Part shown: positions 17,614 through 26,536 of the stretch, piece after piece
Layout of the letters: every line of letters starts with the position of its first letter
Position numbering within the stretch: position 1 is the first letter of the stretch
Assembly: GCF_004365705.1 (NCBI RefSeq)
Contig: NZ_SOBN01000001.1
Span: 4,822,001 to 4,886,000 of the forward strand
DNA from: Streptomyces sp. 846.5
GTDB lineage: Bacteria; Actinomycetota; Actinomycetes; Streptomycetales; Streptomycetaceae
DNA: 64,000 nucleotides
Direction of reading: 5' to 3'
Translations under genes and position numbers: made by a program
Notes under the pieces: model-generated
Database searches by the model: none
What the model was told of the DNA's origin: nothing
What the model saw: only the letters and a program-made list of their open reading frames with translations

Positions 17614-18849
17614 ATGTACAGGACCCGGCCGGTGGAGCAGGGGCGGGTGATGACCCGCGGGCTGACGTTGCTGTTCGCGGTGGCGGGCGGCGTGGCGGTG
17701 GGCAATCTCTACTGGGCGCAGCCGCTGCTGGACCTGATCGCCGGCGACCTGCACGCCTCCGCGCGGACCGCGGGCCTGCTGGTGACCATGACTCAGGTCG
17801 GTTATGCGGTGGGGGCGGTGCTGATCGTGCCGCTGGGCGATGTGTTGGACCGGCGTCGGCTGGTGCCGGTGCTGATGCTCTGCGCAGCTGCGGCGCTGGG
17901 GCTCTGTGCGCTGGCGCCGTCCTTCGGGGTGCTGCTGGGGGCGATCACGGTGCTGGGGCTGACGACCGTGGCCGGGCAGGTCCTGGCACCGCTGGCGGGG
18001 GACCTGGCCGGGGACGAGGACCGCGGGCGCGTGGTGGGCACGGTGGTGTCGGGCATCCTGACCGGCATCCTGGTGTCGCGGACGGTCAGCGGCCTGGTCG
18101 CCGAGGTCGCGGGCTGGCGCACCATCTACGCCGCAGCCGCGGTCCTGGCCCTGCTGCTGGCGGCGCTGCTGTACCGCGCGATCCCGTCACTGGCACCGAA
18201 GGCCGCGATGACCTACCCGGCGCTCATCGCCTCGGTGGCCAAGGTGGTCGCCCGCGAGCGCACGGCCCGGTGGACGCTGGTGCTCGGCGCGACCGCGTTC
18301 GGGGTGTTCACGATGTTCTGGACGGCTCTGACGTTCCTGCTCAGCGCCCCGCCGTTCGGATACTCGGTGGCCCAGATCGGCCTGTTCGGGCTCGCCGGGC
18401 TGGCCGGGGCACTGGCCGCGCAGCGGGCCGGCCTGCTGCACGACCGCGGCTGGTCGGTGCCTGCCACCGGAGCGGGCTGGGTGGTGACCCTGTTCGCCTT
18501 CGTCCTGGCGGGGCTGGCGGGGGCAGGCGGCTCGGCGGTGTTCCTGCTGGTCGCGATCGTGATCCTGGACACCGGCGTCCAGGGGCTGAACATCCTCAAC
18601 CAGCTGCGGCTGTTCGCGCTGGCGCCCGAGGCCCGCTCCCGGCTGAACACGGCCTTTGTGGCGTGCAACTTCGTCGGCGGCGCGATCGGCTCCGCCGCAG
18701 CCACGCTGCTGTGGTCCGCCGGCGGCTGGACGGCTGTGACGACTGCGGGCGCGTCGCTCAGCGGGGCGGCGCTGCTGGTGTGGGCGGTTGCCAGGGGTCG
18801 CGGCGCGCTCAGCGTGGCGACGGCGGCTGAGCCGCAGCCGCAGGAGTAG
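17614..18849 (+). CDS. MFS transporter
   Basis: A 411-residue transporter with twelve predicted membrane helices. The loop after helix 2 is LGDVLDRRRLVPVLMLCAA, the classic MFS cytoplasmic motif. Helix 4-5 has GTVVSGILTGILVSRTVSGL. The family matches multidrug or sugar efflux permeases of the YnfM/CynX kind. Several starts are possible (17557, 17614, 17650); 17614 was chosen for its spacing from GGAAGGCGAG. The Ala/Pro-rich end after the last helix is cytosolic. A candidate MmyB box lies about 100 bp upstream, so export may be linked to the redox stress genes. Confidence 0.85.
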   Translation: MYRTRPVEQGRVMTRGLTLLFAVAGGVAVGNLYWAQPLLDLIAGDLHASARTAGLLVTMTQVGYAVGAVLIVPLGDVLDRRRLVPVLMLCAAAALGLCALAPSFGVLLGAITVLGLTTVAGQVLAPLAGDLAGDEDRGRVVGTVVSGILTGILVSRTVSGLVAEVAGWRTIYAAAAVLALLLAALLYRAIPSLAPKAAMTYPALIASVAKVVARERTARWTLVLGATAFGVFTMFWTALTFLLSAPPFGYSVAQIGLFGLAGLAGALAAQRAGLLHDRGWSVPATGAGWVVTLFAFVLAGLAGAGGSAVFLLVAIVILDTGVQGLNILNQLRLFALAPEARSRLNTAFVACNFVGGAIGSAAATLLWSAGGWTAVTTAGASLSGAALLVWAVARGRGALSVATAAEPQPQE

Positions 18850-18941
18850 CGGTGCTGGCGGTCTCGGCGGCGGCGAGAGGGGCTCACCGCCGCGGCAGCA
18901 GCCGTTGGGCGTTGGCGGTGGGCAGGGAGCGCCAGCTGCCT

Positions 18942-19004
18942 CCGTTCGAAGCTTCGGTCGTGGTGCCCGCCCGAGGGGGACAGCAGCACGTCCAGGTCGA
19001 CCTT
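18942..19004 (-). pseudogene. LacI-family regulator, short internal remnant
   Basis: On the minus strand the frame gives VDLDVLLSPSGGHHDRSFER. It matches ADLDVLLSPSGDQHENAFRR of the intact LacI regulator at 30107, with near identity at DNA level over about 50 bp. It is only about 20 residues long. It lies upstream of the sugar importer, so a second LacI gene probably once flanked the locus here. Confidence 0.6.
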
Positions 19005-19056
19005 GTTCATACCGTTCCCCTATGGGCCCTGCCATGGCCGGTCATCCTGCGGTACG

Positions 19057-19148
19057 CGAACCGATTCGACTACATGTGACGAAACCCTTGACTTGCCTTT
19101 ACTGTCGTCTTAGGTTCCCAATCGAACCGGTTCCGGCAATCGGTTCGA
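19057..19148. promoter_or_regulatory. Promoter of the sugar ABC operon with LacI-type operators
   Basis: A sigma70-like promoter TTGACT (19088-19093), 17 bp, TAGGTT (19111-19116). Three palindromic boxes surround it: CGAACCGATTCG (19057-19068), CGAACCGGTTCC (19123-19134) and CAATCGGTTCGA (19137-19148). They are variants of the CGAATCGATTCG box at the LacI and GH39-like promoters. Sites directly after the -10 element fit repression by roadblock. Confidence 0.7.
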
Positions 19149-19233
19149 CATCTCCGCGCAACGCATCCATGAGCACAACAGCTCGCATCCTCTGCCCCTG
19201 CGACGACGCAGGCCGGAAAAGGGACAACGCGCC

Positions 19234-20484
19234 ATGAACAGAACCACGCCCCGCAGATTCGCCCTCGGCTCCGTCGCCGTCGCGGTCGTCCTCACCAGCG
19301 TCGCCGCCTGCGGCTCCTCGGTGTCCTCCTCCTCCGGTTCGTCCGGCTCCTCCGCCCGGGGCAGCTACACGGTCTGGGACCCCTACCCGCAGTTCGCCGC
19401 CGGCTCCGCCTGGACCAAGCTGCTGGACGACTGCGGCAGCCAGGCCGGCGTGACGGTCAAGCGCACCGCGTTCGACACCAGCGACCTGACCAACAAGACG
19501 CTGCTGGCGGCCCAGCAGGGCAACTCCCCGGACGTCCTGATCGTCGACAACCCGGTGGTCTCCACCCTGGCCGACGCCGGAGTGCTGTCCACCACGGCCG
19601 ACAACAAGGTCGACACCTCGCAGGTCGAGCCGAACCTGCTGGCCGCGGGCCAGAGCGGCGGCAAGACCTACGGGACGCCGATCGGCGCCAACACCCTCGC
19701 CCTGTACTACAACAAGAGCGTGCTCAAGGCCGCCGGAGTGGACCCGGTGTCGGTCAAGGACTGGGCCTCGCTGACCTCGGCGCTGGCCAAGGTGAAGGCA
19801 GCGGGCAAGAAGGGCATCACCTTCTCCGCGATCGGCACGGAGGAGGGCAGCTTCCAGTTCCTGCCCTGGTTCTGGGGATCCGGCGCCCAGCTGACCGACC
19901 TGTCCTCGGACCAGGCCGTGTCCGCGGTGACCCTGTGGCGGGACTGGCTCAAGAACGGCTACGCCCCCAACTCGGTCCTCAACAACACCCAGACCACCAG
20001 CTGGCAGGAGTTCGCCACCGGCCAGTACGCCTTCGCCGAGAACGGCACCTGGCAGCTTGCCAACGCCAAGAAGTCGGGCCTCGACTGGGGCCTGCTCGCC
20101 GTCCCCGGCGCGAACGGCAGCACGGCAGCGGCACCCACCGGCGGCGAGTTCGTCACCGTCCCCGTCCAGAAGGACGCCGGCCGCTACACCACCACCGACA
20201 AGCTCGTGTCCTGTCTGACCAGCTCGCAGAACCTGCTGGCCACCGACACCACCCTGTCGTACGTCGCGCCCACCAAGGCAGTGCAGGACCAGCAGGTCTC
20301 CACGAACCCCGACCTCAAGGTCTGGGTGCAGGCCGTGCAGGCCGCCAAGGGCCGCACCGCCGACAACCTGGGCACCAAGTACCCCAAGATCTCGGAGCAG
20401 TTGTGGGGTGCTGTGCAGGCGGCACTGACCGGCTCCAAGTCGCCCAAGGACGCACTGACGGCAGCTCAGGCCGCCGCTCAGTAA
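19234..20484 (+). CDS. Sugar ABC transporter substrate-binding lipoprotein
   Basis: A 416-residue extracellular solute-binding protein (family 1, maltose-binding-like). The lipoprotein signal is MNRTTPRRFALG followed by a hydrophobic core and the lipobox VAAC at about residues 25-28, so the mature protein is anchored outside the membrane. SPDVLIVDNPVVSTLADAGV, YGTPIGANTLALYYNKSVLK and WFWGSGAQLTDL are typical sugar-binding lobes. AAGGGA precedes the ATG. It opens an operon with two permeases and a GH63-like hydrolase. The ATPase is not encoded here and is probably a shared MsiK-type protein. Confidence 0.9.
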   Translation: MNRTTPRRFALGSVAVAVVLTSVAACGSSVSSSSGSSGSSARGSYTVWDPYPQFAAGSAWTKLLDDCGSQAGVTVKRTAFDTSDLTNKTLLAAQQGNSPDVLIVDNPVVSTLADAGVLSTTADNKVDTSQVEPNLLAAGQSGGKTYGTPIGANTLALYYNKSVLKAAGVDPVSVKDWASLTSALAKVKAAGKKGITFSAIGTEEGSFQFLPWFWGSGAQLTDLSSDQAVSAVTLWRDWLKNGYAPNSVLNNTQTTSWQEFATGQYAFAENGTWQLANAKKSGLDWGLLAVPGANGSTAAAPTGGEFVTVPVQKDAGRYTTTDKLVSCLTSSQNLLATDTTLSYVAPTKAVQDQQVSTNPDLKVWVQAVQAAKGRTADNLGTKYPKISEQLWGAVQAALTGSKSPKDALTAAQAAAQ

Positions 20485-20568
20485 GCCCCGTAGGCCCCAG
20501 TACGCAGACCGACCCCCAGGCGCCGCCGCACTCCGCGGCGGCTGCCTGTCCACAAAGGACACCGCCGA

Positions 20569-21561
20569 ATGAACGACAGCGCAAAGCTGGCGGAGCCCTC
20601 GTCCGGGCGGACCCGGCGGGGGGCGGCCACCACCGCCCCCTCGCCGGGCACCTCCCGCGCAGCGAGCCCGCCCCGCAAGCCCCGCTCACCGCAGTGGGCC
20701 GCCTGGGGGTTCCTGGCCCCGGTAGTGCTCTACCTGGCCGCCTTCTACGCCTATCCGCTCTACCGCAACCTCGACCTGTCCCTGCGCAACTACACCGTGC
20801 GCTCCTTCGTCCAGGGCGACGCCCCCTTCATCGGGCTGCAGAACTACAGCACCGTCGTCCACGACCCCACCTTCTGGCCGGCGCTGACCCACACCGTGAT
20901 CTTCACGGTGGTCTCGCTGCTGTTCCAGTACTCCATCGGGCTGGCCCTGGCCGTGTTCTTCACCCGGCACTTCCCGCTCTCCAGCACCCTGCGCGCACTG
21001 TTCTTGGTGCCGTGGCTGCTGCCGCTGATCGTCTCAGCGTCCACCTGGTCCTGGATGCTCAACAGCGACTCCGGCATCGTCAACGCAGCCCTGCACACCG
21101 TCGGCATCGGCCAGGTCGACTGGCTCACCTCGCCCACATGGACCCTGATCTCGGTCACCGTCGCCAACATCTGGATAGGCGTGCCCTTCAACCTGGTCGT
21201 CCTGTACAGCGGACTGCAGTCGATCCCCGACACCCTGTACGAGGCGGCGGCGCTGGACGGCGCAAACGCCTGGCAGCGGTTCTGGCACATCACCTTCCCG
21301 CTGCTGCGGCCCGTTTCGGCGATCACGCTGCTGCTGGGCCTGGTCTACACGCTCAAGGTCTTCGACATCATCTGGATCATGACCAAGGGCGGTCCCAGCG
21401 ACTCCTCGACCACCTTTGCCACCTGGTCCTACAAGCTCGGTTTCGGCAACCTGCTGCCCCAGTTCGGGCCCGGCGCCGCAGTCGGCAACCTCCTGGTCCT
21501 GATCGCTCTGGCGTTCGGACTTCTCTACATCCGCGTCCAACGAAAGCAGTTGGCCTCATGA
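20569..21561 (+). CDS. Sugar ABC transporter permease (MalF type)
   Basis: A 330-residue inner-membrane permease of the binding-protein-dependent family with six main helices. Its cytosolic EAA loop is TLYEAAALDGANAWQRFWHI near residue 225, which contacts the ATPase. A Ser/Pro/Arg-rich N-terminal tail of about 40 residues precedes the first helix. AAAGGA lies before the ATG. Its last codons overlap the next gene by ATGA, a sign of translational coupling. It forms the translocation channel together with the next protein. Confidence 0.9.
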   Translation: MNDSAKLAEPSSGRTRRGAATTAPSPGTSRAASPPRKPRSPQWAAWGFLAPVVLYLAAFYAYPLYRNLDLSLRNYTVRSFVQGDAPFIGLQNYSTVVHDPTFWPALTHTVIFTVVSLLFQYSIGLALAVFFTRHFPLSSTLRALFLVPWLLPLIVSASTWSWMLNSDSGIVNAALHTVGIGQVDWLTSPTWTLISVTVANIWIGVPFNLVVLYSGLQSIPDTLYEAAALDGANAWQRFWHITFPLLRPVSAITLLLGLVYTLKVFDIIWIMTKGGPSDSSTTFATWSYKLGFGNLLPQFGPGAAVGNLLVLIALAFGLLYIRVQRKQLAS

Positions 21562-22439
21562 GTGCCCTCAGCGCCCTCAGCGGCCGCGCCGGATCAAGCC
21601 CGGCCCCTGTGCTCACCCGGCGACCGCAGCGCCGCATCTGGTGGAAGACCGTGTTGGGCGTGGCCTTCACTGCGGTCATGCTGTTCCCGGTCTACTGGAT
21701 GGTCAACGTCTCGCTGACCCGCGACCAGAACATGCGCAAGACCACCCCCGACCTGGTGCCGGTGCACGGCACCCTGGAGGGCTACCGGCTGGTCCTCCAC
21801 CAGCAACTGCCCTATCTGGGCACCAGCCTGGTCATCGGGCTGGGCACCGTCGCACTGACGGTGGCGCTGGCGGCCCCGGCCGGCTACGCGCTGGCCAAAC
21901 TGCGACCGCGCGGCGGCGGCATTCTCGGCTTCCTGATGCTGGTGGCCCAGATGATCCCCGGGATCATCATGGCGATGGGCTTCTACGCCGCCTACCTCAG
22001 CCTGGGCTTCCTGGACTCGGTCCTTGGCCTGATCGTGGCCGACTCAACCCTGGCCGTCCCCTTCGCGGTGCTCATCTTCACGGCCTTCATGTCCGGCATC
22101 CCCGGCGAACTGCTGCAGGCCGCCCAGATCGACGGCGCCGGGCCGATCCGCACCTTCTGGTCGATCGTGCTGCCGATGAGCCGCAACGCCGTGGTCACGG
22201 TGTCGCTGTTCGCCTTCCTGTGGTCCTGGTCCGACTTCGTCTTCGCCAGCACCCTCGACAACGGCGGCTCCCACCAGCCGATCACCCTCGGCATCTACCA
22301 CTACATCGGCAACAACAACCAGCAGTGGAACGCGATCATGGCCACCGCCGTGGTGGCCTCGATCCCCGCCGCGCTGATTCTCGTCCTCGCCCAGCGCTAC
22401 GTCGCCGCAGGCGTCGCCACCGGCGCGGTCAAGGACTGA
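21558..22439 (+). CDS. Sugar ABC transporter permease (MalG type)
   Basis: A 293-residue permease, partner of the preceding gene. Its EAA-loop equivalent is GELLQAAQIDGAGPIRTFWS near residue 200, with the conserved Gly. The first helix is VLGVAFTAVMLFPVYWMVNV, and the end is RYVAAGVATGAVKD as in many MalG proteins. The start is the ATG that overlaps the previous stop (ATGA); the open frame runs far upstream but only as a shadow of the two preceding genes. Confidence 0.9.
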   Translation: MSALSALSGRAGSSPAPVLTRRPQRRIWWKTVLGVAFTAVMLFPVYWMVNVSLTRDQNMRKTTPDLVPVHGTLEGYRLVLHQQLPYLGTSLVIGLGTVALTVALAAPAGYALAKLRPRGGGILGFLMLVAQMIPGIIMAMGFYAAYLSLGFLDSVLGLIVADSTLAVPFAVLIFTAFMSGIPGELLQAAQIDGAGPIRTFWSIVLPMSRNAVVTVSLFAFLWSWSDFVFASTLDNGGSHQPITLGIYHYIGNNNQQWNAIMATAVVASIPAALILVLAQRYVAAGVATGAVKD

Positions 22440-22485
22440 CAGCCGCACCTTCGCACCGCTGCCGAGAACGCCCCCCTCACACGAA

Positions 22486-24258
22486 GTGAGCTCTGCCTTG
22501 ACCGACTCCGTCCACGGCCTGACCTTCGACCTCAGGTCCATACCGTTCAGCCACTACGGGTCCTGGTTCAGCCTCTCGCCGGTCACGGCCCTGCACACCC
22601 GCTCCCACGACCTGCACCTGGTCTCCCACAAGAACGGCATGCACGCCGTCCTGCGACTGCTCCCGCTGGACCCCGACACCGGGGAACGCGCCGAAGCAGC
22701 CTGGCAGCCGACCCCCGGCATGCTCACCCTGGCCGCCGACCGGGGCCGCATCGAGATCGTCTACCAGGACGCGGACACCCTGCGCCTGCGCGGACAGGGA
22801 CTCTCCCTGCGGATCACACCGGCCGCAAGCCGGCTCACCCCGTTCACCGGCATCTACTTCTACCGCGACCCCACCGACGGCTCCTACCAGTTCAGCTCCT
22901 ACGAGACCGGACGCCGCTACCGCATCACGGTCCTGAGCGGCACCGCGGGCGACATCATCGGGGCCGAGGGACTGTCCGGGACGGACCGCAGCCTCACCCT
23001 CCACGGCAGCCCCCAGTGGGAAGCCGTGCTGGAAGAGCTGGACAGCGCCCGCCGCCCCTACACTGCGACCTGCGACTTCGCCGCCACCACCGACCGGGCC
23101 CGGCAGCGGTTCATCGACTTCGCCGCAGACCTGTCCAACCCCCTGGCACCCACCGCACCCGCCGCCGACCTGGCCGCCTACGTGCTGTGGTCCGCCACTG
23201 TCCGCCCCGAGGGCTTCGTGACCCGGCCCGGGGTACTGATGTCCAAACACTGGATGGACAAGATCTGGAGCTGGGACCACTGCTTCAACGCCCTGGCCCT
23301 GGCCCCCTCGGCCCCCGAACTCGCCTGGGACCAATACCAGTTGCCCTTCGACCACCAGGACGAGAGCGGAGCCCTGCCCGACTCCGTCACTCACTCCGAG
23401 GTCCTCTACAACTTCGTCAAACCCCCGATCCACGGCTGGGCCCTGGGCCGCCTGCGCGAACGACTGCCCCACCCACTCGACCGCGACCAACTGGAGACGG
23501 CCTACCAACGCCTCAAAGGCTGGACCCGATTCTGGCTGGACGCCAGACGCGCCCCCGGCCAGGTCCTGCCGCACTACCAGCACGGCAACGACAGCGGCTG
23601 GGACAACGCCACCACCTTCGACCAGCACCGGGTGCTGACCACCCCCGACCTGGCCGCGTTCCTGGTCCTGCAGTTGAAGGAACTGGCCCGGCTGGCCGAG
23701 GAGCTCGGCCACAGCGCTGAAGCCGCCGGTTTCGACGCCGCCGGCAGTGCGGTTCTGGACGCTCTGCTCGACCAGCTCTGGGACGGACAGCGGTTCCTGG
23801 CCCGCTCTCCGCACACCGGTGCCGCTTCCCGCAGCCGCAGCCTGCTCGACCTCATGCCGATCGTCCTGGGCGAGCACCTGCCCGAGCACATCAGCGCGGT
23901 GCTCGCCGAGGGGATCACCGCCCACCTCACCGAGCACGGACTCGCCACTGAACACCCCGACTCCCCCCAATACGAACCGGACGGCTACTGGCGCGGCCCG
24001 ATCTGGGCCCCCTCCACCGTGCTGATCGAGGACGGCCTGCGCAGGGCAGGCCACACCGGACTCGCCGACACCGTCAGCACCCGCTTCCGCCGCCTGTGCG
24101 AGCGCTCCGGCTTCGCCGAGAACTTCGACGCCCGCACCGGCCAAGGACTGCGCGACCGCGCCTACACCTGGACCGCCAGCAGCTACCTGCTCCTGGCCGA
24201 CGACCACGCCCACCGCACCCTGCGCCACCCGAAGCAGAACATCGACCAGCTCACCTGA
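22486..24258 (+). CDS. GH63-like (MGH1-type) glycoside hydrolase
   Basis: A 590-residue protein without signal peptide, so cytosolic. The C-terminal (alpha/alpha)6 toroid starts near residue 230 with LMSKHWMDKIWSWDHCFNAL and holds DHQDESGALPDS, NDSGWDNATTFDQ, DGYWRGPIWAPSTVLIEDGL and NFDARTGQGLRDRAYTWTAS. These are landmarks of GH63/trehalase-like enzymes, including mannosylglycerate hydrolases and alpha-glucosidases. The N-terminal 200 residues form a beta-rich domain. It probably splits the imported oligosaccharide. Starts GTG 22486 or TTG 22498 are both possible. It follows the permease by 46 bp and shares its operon. Confidence 0.82.
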   Translation: MSSALTDSVHGLTFDLRSIPFSHYGSWFSLSPVTALHTRSHDLHLVSHKNGMHAVLRLLPLDPDTGERAEAAWQPTPGMLTLAADRGRIEIVYQDADTLRLRGQGLSLRITPAASRLTPFTGIYFYRDPTDGSYQFSSYETGRRYRITVLSGTAGDIIGAEGLSGTDRSLTLHGSPQWEAVLEELDSARRPYTATCDFAATTDRARQRFIDFAADLSNPLAPTAPAADLAAYVLWSATVRPEGFVTRPGVLMSKHWMDKIWSWDHCFNALALAPSAPELAWDQYQLPFDHQDESGALPDSVTHSEVLYNFVKPPIHGWALGRLRERLPHPLDRDQLETAYQRLKGWTRFWLDARRAPGQVLPHYQHGNDSGWDNATTFDQHRVLTTPDLAAFLVLQLKELARLAEELGHSAEAAGFDAAGSAVLDALLDQLWDGQRFLARSPHTGAASRSRSLLDLMPIVLGEHLPEHISAVLAEGITAHLTEHGLATEHPDSPQYEPDGYWRGPIWAPSTVLIEDGLRRAGHTGLADTVSTRFRRLCERSGFAENFDARTGQGLRDRAYTWTASSYLLLADDHAHRTLRHPKQNIDQLT

Positions 24259-24267
24259 GGAGATGCC

Positions 24268-24438
24268 ATGTTCCCCACCCGTCGAACACCCGGCGCCGGT
24301 CGTCGACGCGGCAAGGCCGCCGCCGCCCCGGTGGCATCGGGCGGCTCCAGCGCGCTGCTGACGGCGTACGCCGCCTGGACGGAGGACGGTGCCCCCGTCC
24401 GCGGGTTCACCACCAGCAGCTGGCAGCCCGTCCGGTGA
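24268..24438 (+). CDS. Small unidentified ORF coupled to the GH63-like gene
   Basis: A 56-residue frame with start ATG 24268. A good ribosome site (TGAGGAG) overlaps the stop of the preceding gene. The product is basic at the start (FPTRRTPGAGRRRGKAAAAP) and ends FTTSSWQPVR. I find no domain. It may be a real small protein or the stump of a longer gene. The rest of 24439-24636 shows no gene. Confidence 0.4.
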   Translation: MFPTRRTPGAGRRRGKAAAAPVASGGSSALLTAYAAWTEDGAPVRGFTTSSWQPVR

Positions 24439-24636
24439 TCGCCGCGAGGACCTGATGGCACCCCTGGACATCAGCCGCATCAAGTCCTCGTGGCCTCCGG
24501 GCTCCAATCGCCGCTCCGCCATGGCCCTACGAACGAGCCGACGCGACACCCCACCCAGCCCTGCCCGCCACGGTCCACACACCGTGCCCGGGCAGTCAGC
24601 ACCACCTCACTCCCATCCCCACTCCAAGGGAGCACC

Positions 24637-26460
24637 ATGCACCTGCACCCCCGCCCACTGGCCGCAGTCCTCACCGGGCTGGCCGTCGCCCTCGCCACCG
24701 CGATCGTGCCCGTCACCGCGGCCCACGCCGCCGACACCGCGGTGACCGTCGACTTCTCCACCGCCGGCGGCGCCCCGAGCTACCACGCCTCGGGCATGAT
24801 CTACGGGATGACCCCGGACGGCTCGCTGCCGCAGGACCACTTCTTCACCGACATCAAGTGGCACTTCATGCGCGCCGGCGGAGCCCAGCTCAACAGCGGC
24901 GGCTACGCCACCAGCCTGGCCGACTACCAGACCCGCTGGAACTCCACCCTCGCCCAGTACAAGCGCACCGCCGCCCTCGGCGGCACCTTCGTCATCCTGC
25001 CCCACGACCTGTGGGGCGCCGACAGCACCACCAGCCAGGGCTGGCCCGGCGACAACGGCAACTGGACCCAGTTCGACGCCTTCGTCACCCAGCTCATCAG
25101 CGACGTCCAAGCCAACCACATGACCGTCGAATGGGACCTGTGGAACGAGCCCGACAACAATCCCTTCTGGGGCGCCTCGCAGAGCCAGTACCTGCAGATG
25201 TGGTCGCGGTTCTACGCCCAGGTCCGGGCCGCCTTCCCCACCCAGCTCATCGTCGGACCCAGCATGGCCGGGCAGCCCAACTCCGCCAACAACTGGTGGA
25301 CCACCTACCTCGCCTACGTCAAGGCCAACAACGTCGCCCCCGACATCTACAGCTGGCACGACGAACCCGGCGATCCGGTCACCGACGTCGGCCGCGCCAA
25401 CTCCACCCTGGCCGCCGCCGGACTGACCAACACCCGGGCCTACCAGGTCAACGAGTACGCCACCTTGTCCATGCAGTCCCCCGGAGGCGGCGCCTGGTTC
25501 ATCGGCCGCCTGGAGCGGGCCGGCGCCGACGGCCTGCGCGGCAACTGGGCCTCGGGCGCCAACCTGCACAACGACGAGGCCAACCTGCTCACCCAGAACA
25601 GCGCCGGCCAGTACCTGCCGCTGGGCGAGTGGTTCATGTACCGCTACTACGGCTCGCAGACCGGAAACATCGTCAACCTCGTCCCCGGCACCGGCACCGA
25701 CGGCCTGGCCACCAAGGACAACACCGCCAAGAACGCCAAGGTCCTGCTCGGCAGCAGCGGCAACACCGGCAATGTCACCGTCAACCTCACCGGGTTGAAC
25801 ACCACCTCCGTCGTCGAGAACGGCCAGGTCCGCGCGGTCCTGCAGCGCATCCCCTACAACAACGGCGGTGCGGTGGCCGGGCCGGTCACGGTGTCCGACC
25901 AGACCCTGACGGTCAACGGCAACGCCGTCGCGGTGACCGTGCCCTTCACCAACGCCAAGGACGGCTACACGGTCACCCTGCTCCCGCCGTCCAACACCAC
26001 CGTCTCCACGGTCGCCGTGAGCGAGAACAGCGGGCAGTGCCTGGACGACACCAACCTCAGCACCGCCGACGGCACCCAGTACCAGCAGTACTACTGCGAG
26101 GGCGGCTACCAGCAGATGCTCGACTTCAAGGCGGTGGCCGGGCGGACCAACACCTACACCGTGGTCAACGAGCTCAGCGGCAAGTGCCTGGACGTCGCGG
26201 CTGCCTCCACCGCCGACGGCGCCTCGGTCCAGCAGTACACCTGCAACGGCCAGACCAACCAGATGTTCACCCTCAACCCGGTCACCGCGCTCGGCAACAG
26301 CAAGGACTACCAGCTGGTCGCCGTCCACAGCGGCAAGTGCGTGGACGTCAGCAATGTGTCGACCTCGCCCGGCGCCCTGATCCACCAGTGGACCTGCGAC
26401 GCCGCGAGCGTGCTGGCCACCAAGAAGAACCAGATCTGGCAGCTGCAGGGCAGGGCCTGA
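24637..26460 (+). CDS. Secreted GH39-like glycoside hydrolase with ricin-type lectin domain
   Basis: 607 residues. The signal peptide MHLHPRPLAAVLTG...AAHA gives cleavage near residue 31. The catalytic TIM barrel (about 35-400) has VEWDLWNEPDNNPFWG, with probable acid/base Glu171, and AYQVNEYATL, with probable nucleophile Glu273. This is the clan GH-A layout closest to GH39. The C-terminal 150 residues form a ricin-B type lectin with SGKCLDV repeats and QxW-like turns. It should attack a plant or microbial polysaccharide outside the cell; the substrate is unknown. AAGGGAG lies before ATG 24637. It follows the importer operon and shares its fold with the protein at 27185. Confidence 0.8.
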   Translation: MHLHPRPLAAVLTGLAVALATAIVPVTAAHAADTAVTVDFSTAGGAPSYHASGMIYGMTPDGSLPQDHFFTDIKWHFMRAGGAQLNSGGYATSLADYQTRWNSTLAQYKRTAALGGTFVILPHDLWGADSTTSQGWPGDNGNWTQFDAFVTQLISDVQANHMTVEWDLWNEPDNNPFWGASQSQYLQMWSRFYAQVRAAFPTQLIVGPSMAGQPNSANNWWTTYLAYVKANNVAPDIYSWHDEPGDPVTDVGRANSTLAAAGLTNTRAYQVNEYATLSMQSPGGGAWFIGRLERAGADGLRGNWASGANLHNDEANLLTQNSAGQYLPLGEWFMYRYYGSQTGNIVNLVPGTGTDGLATKDNTAKNAKVLLGSSGNTGNVTVNLTGLNTTSVVENGQVRAVLQRIPYNNGGAVAGPVTVSDQTLTVNGNAVAVTVPFTNAKDGYTVTLLPPSNTTVSTVAVSENSGQCLDDTNLSTADGTQYQQYYCEGGYQQMLDFKAVAGRTNTYTVVNELSGKCLDVAAASTADGASVQQYTCNGQTNQMFTLNPVTALGNSKDYQLVAVHSGKCVDVSNVSTSPGALIHQWTCDAASVLATKKNQIWQLQGRA

Positions 26461-26465
26461 CGCAG

Positions 26466-26481
26466 AGGGCCCTTTTGCCCT
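26466..26481 (+). terminator. Weak hairpin after the lectin-hydrolase gene
   Basis: AGGGC and GCCCT pair around CCTTTT, six bases after the stop at 26460. It is short, but its position fits a terminator. Confidence 0.35.
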
Positions 26482-26536
26482 GGCGGCAAGGGACTTCGTG
26501 GTCGGTTTGTGACGTGGGCAGCGGGATCGACGTTGA

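Noticed and set aside
16255-17754. 499-codon minus-strand frame including SnoaL-like residues
   Set aside because: Only residues near the middle resemble SnoaL. The rest is antisense to the LLM gene or out of frame. I annotate the SnoaL pseudogene separately.
22477-24582. 701-codon minus-strand frame opposite the GH63-like gene
   Set aside because: It is the complement frame of a real gene with typical shadow composition (Gly, Val, Gln repeats) and no domain.
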